The translations under genes and the position numbers were made by a program. Below the pieces are notes generated by a model. That model saw only the letters and a list, made by a program, of their open reading frames with translations. It made no database searches and was not told the DNA's origin. A stretch of DNA of 64,000 bases, from assembly GCA_937922805.1 (NCBI GenBank), contig CALAJV010000010.1:186001-250000 (forward strand). Direction: 5' to 3'. Shown piece by piece: positions 16,692 to 23,928 of the stretch (the stretch's first letter is position 1; each line of letters begins with the position of its first letter). The stretch is from an uncultured Acidimicrobiales bacterium. Lineage in GTDB: Bacteria; Actinomycetota; Acidimicrobiia; Acidimicrobiales; SZUA-35.

Positions 16692-17078
16692 CTATTCGAG
16701 ATCGTCATCATCGGCTGATAGATACGGTTCGGATTCGGCCGCCTCCGGCATCACCTCGGTATCTTCCTGAACTCGTGATGGTGGGGCGACTGGAGGCGGC
16801 GGAGGTATCTCCTTCTCTCTATTCAGGACCGCTCGTCGGTATTCAAATTCGTCGCGCTTGATCTCGCCTCGGGCGAATCGTTCACCGAGAATCGTCATCG
16901 CTCCGCCTCGGCCCATGGCATACGCCTGATGTCGAGCTTTACTCTTAAATCGGAAGAACAAAAATCCGAGGAGTACTAACATCAGAAGAGGGAACAGGAA
17001 GGACGCTCCGCCTCTGCCACCACCTCCGTGGCGGGCACCATCGGCGAGTGCCATGGCTTGGGTTGCTGCTACTAACAT
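16692..17078 (-). CDS. Small SHOCT-domain membrane protein
   Basis: A 128-residue protein with an N-terminal signal-like or short hydrophobic segment, a Gly-rich stretch (17-25), one transmembrane helix (about 27-43, FLFPLLMLVLLGFLFFRF) and a basic segment. The SHOCT domain is at about 58-86 (GAMTILGERFARGEIKRDEF). The tail has a run of prolines and is acidic. AAGGA lies about ten bases before the ATG. It is upstream of the two-component pair on the same strand (121-base gap). Membrane SHOCT proteins beside OmpR/kinase pairs are common in actinobacteria and may be envelope-stress factors; the function is not proven. Confidence 0.7.
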   Translation of the reverse strand: MLVAATQAMALADGARHGGGGRGGASFLFPLLMLVLLGFLFFRFKSKARHQAYAMGRGGAMTILGERFARGEIKRDEFEYRRAVLNREKEIPPPPPVAPPSRVQEDTEVMPEAAESEPYLSADDDDLE

Positions 17079-17252
17079 AGTTGCGTTTCCTTTTGTAGGC
17101 TTGCTATCAGTCCGCTTGCGGTGGGCTGACTGGCAAGAGAGTTGTTGTTTCGCTACTCCTATTTGATCGCGGCTGTGTTAACCGTGGATCGCGCCAAACA
17201 TCAAGCTTGTGTAAAGTTGCCGGATTCGAAACCCGATCGGTTCAGCCGCGCT

Positions 17253-17270
17253 TTTGCGCCTCAACGCAAA
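17253..17270 (+). promoter_or_regulatory. Inverted repeat in the intergenic region upstream of the GS-like gene
   Basis: TTTGCG (17253-17258), a six-base spacer and CGCAAA (17265-17270). It lies about 100 bases before the glutamine-synthetase-like start, in the 291-base gap that also has to hold the promoter of the minus-strand SHOCT gene. An 18-base dyad at this place could bind a dimeric regulator of the ligase/P450 operon. No other strong signal is seen in the gap except the AGGAGG ribosome site at 17356-17361. Confidence 0.35.
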
Positions 17271-17369
17271 CAGTAAAAGTGTTAGTACAGGGTTAGCAGC
17301 TGCGCCCCAACACGCATGATGGGGCGAATGTTGGTAAGGTCTTTCCACTTCACGTAGGAGGCACTATCA

Positions 17370-18719
17370 ATGAGTGAAATCTCGGGGTCGGTCGAGAAAT
17401 TTCTGGCTGCGACCACCACAGCTGGGGTCCACACCGTCGAGGTTGCAGTTCCAGACACCCAAGGGCATCTACGAGGAAAACGCGTTCCAGCGCGGCGTTT
17501 CTTCGACCAAGTTCACAGCAGTGGCGTAAATATCGCCGATGCCATGTTTGTGTTTGACCTGCAGAATAATCTGACGGATAACGAATTTGTCAACATGGAC
17601 ACTGGCTTCCTTGATTGCCATCTAGTACCCGATAATTGCACCGGTCGAATTCTCTCCCACCGGCCTGGCTATGGCCTTGTCTTTGCTGATGCACTGAACG
17701 AAAAAGGCGAGCCCCATCCGTTATCTCCTCGGGCGGTTTTGGCGGCCCAAGTCGAGCGGTGTCGACTAGCGGGCGTCAACCCAGTAGTTGCTACCGAACT
17801 TGAGTTTTACTTGTGCACGCCAAATTGGCAGCCCGTCCAAAATCACATTCAGTACAGTTCGCTTACCGACGCTGTTGAGTTTGAACCGGTCTTGCACGAC
17901 ATGCGGGCGGCACTCGCCGCTGCTGGCATTGAAGTCGAATCTTCCAATGCCGAATACGGACCGGGCCAGATCGAGATAAACACCGGCCCGGCGCCCGCCT
18001 TGACGACGGCCGACAACGCAGTGCTGTTCAAATCCATTGTCAAACAGGTTGCTCGCCAACATCAGCTACGGGCAACGTTCATGCCGAAACCTTGGACCGA
18101 TCTGTCAGGATCGGGAATGCACGTTCATACAAGCCTGTGGGCTGACGGCGAGAACGCTTTTGCTGATTGCAACGACGGTGAACCAAATCAGCTGATGCGA
18201 AAGTGGCTTGCCGGTCAACTTGAACACGCTGAAGCGATGACTCTCCTTGGGACCCCGACCAGCAACGGCCCAAAACGAATCCGACCCTACACCTTTGCGC
18301 CCACCCACATCACCTGGGGACTAGACAACCGGACTGTACTCGCTCGGTGCTTGACTGAACGCGGCTCGGCCGCCAATAGGATCGAGTTTCGCTTGGCTGG
18401 AGCCGACGCAAATCCGTATCTGATAATTGCCGCTGTTCTGGCCGCTGGTATTGATGGCATAGAAAGAGACCTCGATCCCGGCATTCTTTGCATCGGCGAT
18501 GTCTACGGAAACCCAGGGAACCACAAACCGCTACCGGCTGATTTGGCTTCGGCGGTTGCCGCGTATTCAGGCAGTCTGTTAGCGAATCAGCTGGGGGACA
18601 CCTTCAGTAAGAGCTATGTCAGTATTGCTGAGGCAGAAGTTGCGTTGGCGGCCGAACACTCGGTTGAACCTGATGATGTGAACGACTGGGAACGCGAACG
18701 ATTTATTGAACATAGTTAG
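17370..18719 (+). CDS. Glutamine-synthetase-like gamma-glutamylamine ligase (PuuA/GlnA3 type)
   Basis: A 449-residue enzyme with an AGGAGG site eight bases before the ATG. The catalytic half has the metal and substrate motifs of the superfamily: TELEFYL, AEYGPGQIEINTGP, FMPKPWTDLSGSGMHVHTSL, and NRIEFRLAGADANPYL. The N-terminal half has DTQGHLRGKRVPARRF in place of the DGSS-type loop of true glutamine synthetases. This RGK form is typical of enzymes that couple glutamate to an organic amine using ATP (putrescine, isopropylamine or aniline ligases). No adenylylation tyrosine loop is apparent. The P450 gene follows after eight bases and ferredoxin overlaps that, so the ligated amine may be the P450 substrate. 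The amine is unknown. Confidence 0.85.
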   Translation: MSEISGSVEKFLAATTTAGVHTVEVAVPDTQGHLRGKRVPARRFFDQVHSSGVNIADAMFVFDLQNNLTDNEFVNMDTGFLDCHLVPDNCTGRILSHRPGYGLVFADALNEKGEPHPLSPRAVLAAQVERCRLAGVNPVVATELEFYLCTPNWQPVQNHIQYSSLTDAVEFEPVLHDMRAALAAAGIEVESSNAEYGPGQIEINTGPAPALTTADNAVLFKSIVKQVARQHQLRATFMPKPWTDLSGSGMHVHTSLWADGENAFADCNDGEPNQLMRKWLAGQLEHAEAMTLLGTPTSNGPKRIRPYTFAPTHITWGLDNRTVLARCLTERGSAANRIEFRLAGADANPYLIIAAVLAAGIDGIERDLDPGILCIGDVYGNPGNHKPLPADLASAVAAYSGSLLANQLGDTFSKSYVSIAEAEVALAAEHSVEPDDVNDWERERFIEHS

Positions 18720-18727
18720 CTCGAACG

Positions 18728-19972
18728 ATGGATGATAAGACCGGACAGCCAAACGTAACCGACGGTGAGCTCTACCTGTCGGGCATCCCGCACGACCGTT
18801 TCACCGAAATGCGAGCGACCCCTGGGCTGGTCTGGCATCCGTATTCTGACGGTGGCTTCTGGGCGGTAACTCGTCACGGCGATGTGAAAACGGTGTCGAA
18901 AAATGCCGATACTTACTCGTCGGCCATCAGGCACACGAATTTGTGGGATCTTGAAGCGGACGCGTTAGATGCTCGCCGTTCCCTGATCGACACCGACGCT
19001 CCTGATCACACACGGTTGCGGCGACTTATCGCTACATCGTTCACCCCGAAGAATATTCGACGATGGGAGAACACGGTTCGACAAATTGCGGTTACGTTGC
19101 TTGACGCGTTCATCGAGAAGGGCCGCGGCGATTGGGTTGCTGAAGTGGCGGCCCCGCTTCCGATCCAGGTGATACTAACGATGATGGGAGTGCCGCTTGA
19201 AGACGCCGATTATCTAGTGGAGCTTTCGAACTTCTTAGTCGAAGGTACTGGGGAACAACAGTCGCTACCGGCCGACGCTTTCGGCAATACCACCGAGCTT
19301 GGATTGCTGCCCTTCAATAGTCCAGCTAGTCACGCCCTGTTCGAATACGGCGAGAAGATCGGTGAGTTGAGAAGAAAAGATCCTCAGGATGATCTTGTCA
19401 CGTCGCTTGTTCAAGCAGAGGAGCAAGGCGATCGTTTGAACGGCGTTGAATATCGCAACCTGTTTCACTTGTTGATCTTCGCTGGAAACGAGACAACTCG
19501 AACTGCGCTGAGTCATGGTGCAGTGGCCTTAGCCGACTTTGGTGATCAATGGCAGCGAGTTCTTGATGATCCAGCGCTTATCGAACAGGCTAGTGAAGAG
19601 ATTCTGCGGTGGTCGACACCGGTTCTACACATGCGGCGAACCACCTCAAAGCCAACGACACTGGCCGGGACCGAGATTGGGCCCGGCCAGAAAGTCGTAC
19701 TGTGGTACGCCTCAGCCAATCGGGACGAAGACGTCTTCACAGCGCCAACCAAGTTTGATGTTGGTCGCCAAGATAATCCACACGTTGCGTTCGGCGGCGG
19801 GGGCCCTCACACCTGCTTGGGAGCGTTTCTGGCTCGGCTTGAGGTAAACGTGCTCCTCGAGGAGATGGTGAAACGAAACATTAGATTGACTCGAATGAGC
19901 GACCCGAGACGGACTCCTTCAAACTTCGTTCACGGAATTCTTGAAGTGGAAATGAAAGTGGAGCACCGATGA
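18728..19972 (+). CDS. Bacterial cytochrome P450
   Basis: A 414-residue soluble class I P450. The I-helix oxygen-activation motif is AGNETT (252-257), the ExxR pair is Glu291-Arg294, and the haem loop FGGGGPHTCLG (355-365) contains the ligand Cys363. DAPDHTRLRRL (90-100) is the usual C-helix region. The start lies eight bases after the ligase stop, and the stop overlaps the ferredoxin start (ATGA), so the three genes are one operon. It takes electrons from the ferredoxin; no ferredoxin reductase is in the window. The acid-for-asparagine I-helix acid residue (Glu in AGNE) is within normal variation. Confidence 0.95.
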   Translation: MDDKTGQPNVTDGELYLSGIPHDRFTEMRATPGLVWHPYSDGGFWAVTRHGDVKTVSKNADTYSSAIRHTNLWDLEADALDARRSLIDTDAPDHTRLRRLIATSFTPKNIRRWENTVRQIAVTLLDAFIEKGRGDWVAEVAAPLPIQVILTMMGVPLEDADYLVELSNFLVEGTGEQQSLPADAFGNTTELGLLPFNSPASHALFEYGEKIGELRRKDPQDDLVTSLVQAEEQGDRLNGVEYRNLFHLLIFAGNETTRTALSHGAVALADFGDQWQRVLDDPALIEQASEEILRWSTPVLHMRRTTSKPTTLAGTEIGPGQKVVLWYASANRDEDVFTAPTKFDVGRQDNPHVAFGGGGPHTCLGAFLARLEVNVLLEEMVKRNIRLTRMSDPRRTPSNFVHGILEVEMKVEHR

Positions 19973-20190
19973 CAACTAGCGAGAGTTTCGCCCCTAAGTC
20001 GGTTTCGGTGGCGGTGGACAACCAAGTTTGTGCGGCTGGAGGTCAGTGCGAAATGCTAGAACCTGAAATGTTTTCGGTCGACGATGAAACGGCTATCGCA
20101 ACGGTAACCGGGGATGGGAAGCTAAGCCCGGAACGGGCGGCGACGCTAGTCGATCGGTGTCCGTCCGGTGCAATTTATGTTGATGGCTAG
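19969..20190 (+). CDS. 3Fe-4S ferredoxin, P450 redox partner
   Basis: A 73-residue ferredoxin with Cys21, Cys27 and Cys64 followed by proline (C-x5-C ... CPSGAI). This is the three-cysteine pattern of actinobacterial P450 ferredoxins that hold a [3Fe-4S] cluster. The fourth cysteine of a 4Fe cluster is absent (Gly24 position). Its start overlaps the P450 stop by four bases, so it is very likely the dedicated electron donor. It is cytoplasmic. Confidence 0.94.
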   Translation: MTTSESFAPKSVSVAVDNQVCAAGGQCEMLEPEMFSVDDETAIATVTGDGKLSPERAATLVDRCPSGAIYVDG

Positions 20191-20205
20191 CGATTAGTAG
20201 CTAGC
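20186..20205. terminator. Possible bidirectional hairpin between convergent genes
   Basis: GCTAGC (20186-20191) and GCTAGC (20200-20205) form a six-pair stem with an eight-base loop. It spans the stop codons of the ferredoxin (plus) and the ABC permease (minus), where transcription from both sides must end. There is no clear T-run, so the call rests on position and dyad only. Confidence 0.25.
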
Positions 20206-20971
20206 GAATGTCGCTGCGGAGGGTTCGCCAGATTCCGATAGCCGAGAGACTAACAGTCCAGGCCAAGATGATGCCCGCAGTCTGCCATACTCCGAAACTG
20301 ATGGCACCGATTTCAGTTTCGACTAGGGCATCGCCGATTAACAGGGCTTGAATGGCTTGGATGGGCATCAGCGAGGTTAACCGAAGGTCGATTAAGGCGA
20401 GCGGGAGCACGATGAAGCCTTCGATGGCGAACATCCATGCCCCCAGCAAACTAACGGCAAGAATCTGATTGCGGAAGATCTGGCCGATCGCCAGTCCGAT
20501 TACTGTGTAGGCCGCCGTCGCCAAGGCCACTCCGAGCAGAATACGGGTTGGGGTAGAACCCCACGGTACGGTGCCAACACGAACCAAGGCCCAGCTGAAC
20601 AGAATAAGAAGCAAAGCGCTCAGCAGTATGGAAGCAAAGGCCAAGCCGAACATCAGGTATGCCCCGATTCGGGCCGCCACTTGGGGAACCCGGGTTGGTG
20701 TGATCAGATGGTTCAAGTAGTCGGTGCGATGGCGGATTTCGCTGGTGGCGCCGACAGCTCCGATAAACGTAGCCAGTGGGATAGCTGCGGCCGCACCGGC
20801 TAGCAAGCCCGCTACTTGGCCAGTCGAAAGGGTTGGGTCTCCGTCACGGGTCTCGATAATGATGATCTGGATAGCCGCAGCGATAACGGCGATCACTGCC
20901 GCTACGCCGAGAAGTACCTTGGGAGTACGCACCGTCCATAGCTTCAACAACTCAGCCTGAAGCAGCCTCAT
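20201..20971 (-). CDS. ABC-2-type transporter permease
   Basis: A 256-residue membrane protein with about six hydrophobic segments (roughly 18-38, 54-76, 100-130, 142-166, 172-195, 228-246). The layout is that of ABC-2 permeases: an early segment near MRLLQAELLKLWTVRTPKVL, and ATSEIRHRTDYLNHLITPTR between helices. Its start overlaps the stop of the ATPase gene by four bases. With that ATPase it forms an exporter of the NodI/NatA type, probably two copies of each subunit. The substrate (drug, lipid, peptide or Na+) cannot be inferred. Confidence 0.85.
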   Translation of the reverse strand: MRLLQAELLKLWTVRTPKVLLGVAAVIAVIAAAIQIIIIETRDGDPTLSTGQVAGLLAGAAAAIPLATFIGAVGATSEIRHRTDYLNHLITPTRVPQVAARIGAYLMFGLAFASILLSALLLILFSWALVRVGTVPWGSTPTRILLGVALATAAYTVIGLAIGQIFRNQILAVSLLGAWMFAIEGFIVLPLALIDLRLTSLMPIQAIQALLIGDALVETEIGAISFGVWQTAGIILAWTVSLSAIGIWRTLRSDIR

Positions 20972-21909
20972 GATCCCTCCGGCGAGGTAGTAGCTGGAGC
21001 CAAACCCGGGTCGTCGGGTGGGGGAGCCGCCGGGTCAACTAGTTGAAAGTACAGCGACTCAAGTCGTTTCTGCTGAGGCGTTAGTTCATGGAGGACTATG
21101 CCAGCCCGACCCAGCAACTCGCCAACCTCAGACGCCGCGGCCTCGACTATGAAGTCGTCTGGTCCGTCGCCGGCAGCTACCACATGTCCAGCGTCGATGA
21201 GAGCCTTACCGGCTTCGGCGGCCTGCGGTGTTCGAACGCGAACAGAAGGGGTTAGTCGGCCAGTCAACTCGTTCATCGACGCTTCGACTCGCAATTTACC
21301 TCCGCTGATGATCACGACATCATCGGCGATCTGTTCAGTTTCGGCTAACACATGGCTAGACAACAAAACGGTCCGTCCTTCGTCAGCCAGGTTGCGTAGC
21401 GTCTGGCGTAGCCACTGGATTCCCTCGGGATCGAGGCCGTTTAAGGGTTCATCCAAGATCAAGACCGGTGGATCGGTAAGCATTGCTGCAGCCAGACCAA
21501 GCCGTTGCTTCATACCGGTTGAGAATCCGCCGACCCTCCGGCTAGCGGCGTAGCCAATTTCGCCAAACTCGAGAGCGGCATCGATTCGGTCGTTGCCGAC
21601 CCCAACCGATGTAGCAAGAATTCGCAGATGGTCCCGAGCTCGACGACCAGGGTGGAAACCTCCGTCTAGTAACACGCCAACCGTATGGAACGGTTGTTCA
21701 AATTCGCAATAGCGGCGGCCGTCGATAGTGGCGGTGCCCGACGTCGGATCAGCTAATCCCACTAGCATCCGAAGGGTCGTTGTTTTGCCAGAACCGTTTG
21801 GTCCGAGGAACGCAGTCACCCGCCCGGGTTTGGCTGAAAACGAGAGATCGCTCACCGCCTCGATCTGACCGAACCGTTTCGTCAATCGGTCGATAGCCAC
21901 AGTTGTCAT
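20968..21909 (-). CDS. ABC transporter ATP-binding protein
   Basis: A 313-residue ATPase. Walker A is GPNGSGKTT (36-44); the signature loop reads GGFSTGMKQR (137-146); Walker B is VLILDEPLNGLD (about 159-170) and the switch histidine is in LLSSHVLAE. A C-terminal extension of about 100 residues (from about 215), ending in a Pro/Ala-rich tail, is common in NatA/drug-export ATPases. It is the first gene of a two-gene unit with the permease (ATGA overlap). The opposite-strand signal is in the 222 bases before it; nothing else is seen in that gap. Confidence 0.93.
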   Translation of the reverse strand: MTTVAIDRLTKRFGQIEAVSDLSFSAKPGRVTAFLGPNGSGKTTTLRMLVGLADPTSGTATIDGRRYCEFEQPFHTVGVLLDGGFHPGRRARDHLRILATSVGVGNDRIDAALEFGEIGYAASRRVGGFSTGMKQRLGLAAAMLTDPPVLILDEPLNGLDPEGIQWLRQTLRNLADEGRTVLLSSHVLAETEQIADDVVIISGGKLRVEASMNELTGRLTPSVRVRTPQAAEAGKALIDAGHVVAAGDGPDDFIVEAAASEVGELLGRAGIVLHELTPQQKRLESLYFQLVDPAAPPPDDPGLAPATTSPEGS

Positions 21910-22131
21910 AGGCTTACCGTAGTCGAGATGACAGCCGAGGTTTGGTAGCGCAGCAGCACCCGACGTCGCGCGGTCTTCTAAGTCCTGCCGTTCCGATTAA
22001 GGCTACGGTGGGCGTAGCGATCAACGGCGGCGAGCCAACTTCGTCGAAGCAAACCTGACGGCCAGCGAATGACGGCCCAGTAGGGGGCAAACTTGCGGGT
22101 GCTGGCTTTGTCGGTGCCGGCAATTACCGTC

Positions 22132-23652
22132 TCAGGGCTCGTCAGAAGTCGTTGTTAGCGGCTCCAAATAGTCGACCACCGCTAGAGAACGTGAGTAGTT
22201 GGCCCAATCCAGTGGAGTAGCGTAAACAAAATTGTCGCGAACAGCGGTGTCGGCGCCGTTGGTAACTAGCGCACGGGCAAGATCAAGATCGTTGGCTTGT
22301 GCTGCGTCGTGCAGGGCTGTTGTGCCGGAGCCACCACTGCGCAGGTTGATGTCGAAACCCCAACTGATCAGGAGCGGCAAAACCGAGGCGCCGTTCGCGG
22401 TCACGTACTTTATCGCATCGCCATGTTCGGCCCGGACAGCTTCGAGGAGCTCAGGTTGACTCTCTGACATTTTTTCTAGCTCGCTAGCGTTGCCAGATCG
22501 AACGTGGCCTAGAAACTGTTCGCCAGGCGATAACGAGATATCGATGCTCTCGTTAGCCAACAACTCCAGAATCGACTGGTGTCCGTTTTTGGCGGCTAGT
22601 TGGGCCGGTGTCTGCTGTGAGCGGCCGACCGGTCGGTCAAGGTCTAGGCCGAGGCTGATAAGGAACTCCATGTGGTTAGGTCGACCCCTCAATGCCGCTG
22701 CTTCAAGCTCGTGATAGAGCAGTTCAGACGGGTCGAGTAACTTGTCTCCGAAGCGTTCGTACCATGGGCCGTTTTGTTGAGTGCCGAGCCCATACGCATG
22801 GAGCAGGCGGAGGTGAGATGGATCGTCATGGTTCTCGCCTCCGATGCCATTGTTGTATAGCGCCTGGCCATCGTTGGGGTCGGCGCCTGCTTCGAGCAGC
22901 AATCGAGCGATCTCAGCTCGATCAGGGTGGCGAGGTTCGCCGTTTTCTCCGTTGCCGAAGGTTCCGGTCAATGCCGTGAATGGAGGGACAAGCCCTTGCC
23001 ACAGGAAGCCGGCATTTGGTCCGGCTCCCCGGTCTAGTAACAGCCTTACCGTTTCGACCGTTGACCAGTGGTTATTGTCTGCGCCAATCCATGCGGCGTC
23101 GATGCGTGAGAACACGGCATAAAGCAGAGGGGGCCACAGATTGGGCCCACACGGCTCGGTCACCAGCCTCGGTTCGGCATCGAGCTCGATCGCTAGTGCT
23201 CGATGATCTCCGACGGTCGCCAACGCTTCGACCGACTCGGTGGCCAATGCCGGATTCTCAGTCAGCAGCTGATGAGCCCGCTCTAATCGTTCGTGAACGT
23301 TGGGGCCGGACGATCCGTAATGGAGGCAAGCCAACGACACAAACGGTTCCCGCTCGTAGTCAAAACCGCTCTTGTTTGATCGCGGGGTGAAGTTGAAGTT
23401 GGTGACAAGGTTGAGATGGTCCCGGAGCTTGTTCCAACTAGCGCATCGGTACATCCGAGCCACAACTAATTGAGCATCCGAGAGCTTGAATTTCTCGAGT
23501 TTTTTTGCGTCGGAACTGTCGAGGCTTGGGTGAAACTCGTCCACCATCGCCACTGCACCGTCGTCGCCTTGTCGGACTAAATCACGAACGAGCTTGGCTT
23601 GGGATTTTAGATGCTCCAGATTGGCATTCTCGGGCAATGGGCATGCGGGCAC
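22132..23652 (-). CDS. Ankyrin-repeat protein
   Basis: A 506-residue soluble protein. The N-terminal 80 residues (NLEHLKSQAKLVRDLVRQGD, FKLSDAQLVVARMYRCASWN) form the helical module often found ahead of bacterial ankyrin repeats. Ankyrin-like repeats follow: LLLDRGAGPNAGF, ARLLLEAGADPNDGQALYNN, FLISLGLDLDRPVGRSQQTP, TALHDAAQANDLDLARALVT and NGADTAVRDNFVYATPLDWA. It is a protein-binding scaffold by family; the partner is unknown. It stands alone between the ABC genes and the divergent sulfatase gene. Confidence 0.88.
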   Translation of the reverse strand: MPACPLPENANLEHLKSQAKLVRDLVRQGDDGAVAMVDEFHPSLDSSDAKKLEKFKLSDAQLVVARMYRCASWNKLRDHLNLVTNFNFTPRSNKSGFDYEREPFVSLACLHYGSSGPNVHERLERAHQLLTENPALATESVEALATVGDHRALAIELDAEPRLVTEPCGPNLWPPLLYAVFSRIDAAWIGADNNHWSTVETVRLLLDRGAGPNAGFLWQGLVPPFTALTGTFGNGENGEPRHPDRAEIARLLLEAGADPNDGQALYNNGIGGENHDDPSHLRLLHAYGLGTQQNGPWYERFGDKLLDPSELLYHELEAAALRGRPNHMEFLISLGLDLDRPVGRSQQTPAQLAAKNGHQSILELLANESIDISLSPGEQFLGHVRSGNASELEKMSESQPELLEAVRAEHGDAIKYVTANGASVLPLLISWGFDINLRSGGSGTTALHDAAQANDLDLARALVTNGADTAVRDNFVYATPLDWANYSRSLAVVDYLEPLTTTSDEP

Positions 23653-23928
23653 GGTGGCCTCCTTCGTGGGTCCCCGATGTTCGCAAAACGGGCCCGAAAG
23701 AGGTTTTGTCAGACACGTTGGATGTACTACTAGCAGGTGGGCTTTGCCCTCTCCGCGAACTGGGAGCGTCCTGAAAGCTCGCTAGTCAGCCTATCAGGAG
23801 AGGCGTTGAGCGACGGGAGGCTTGCCATCGCCGGAGCGTCAGCCGCAAGACAACTTGCACCGACCGGAACGAGCGTGCGTGGTTGTAAGTCTTGACCAGC
23901 CAGTTCAAGCAGTCGTAGGCTCCACGCA

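Noticed and set aside
17370..18719. Housekeeping glutamine synthetase (GlnA)
   Set aside because: The N-terminal loop is of the RGK type seen in gamma-glutamylamine ligases, and it is in an operon with a P450 and ferredoxin rather than with nitrogen genes.
23653..23928. Open frames in the 276-base gap before the sulfatase
   Set aside because: They run on into neighbouring genes out of frame and show no recognisable protein. Apart from the weak arms CTTGA/TCAAG (23891-23909) I see nothing there.
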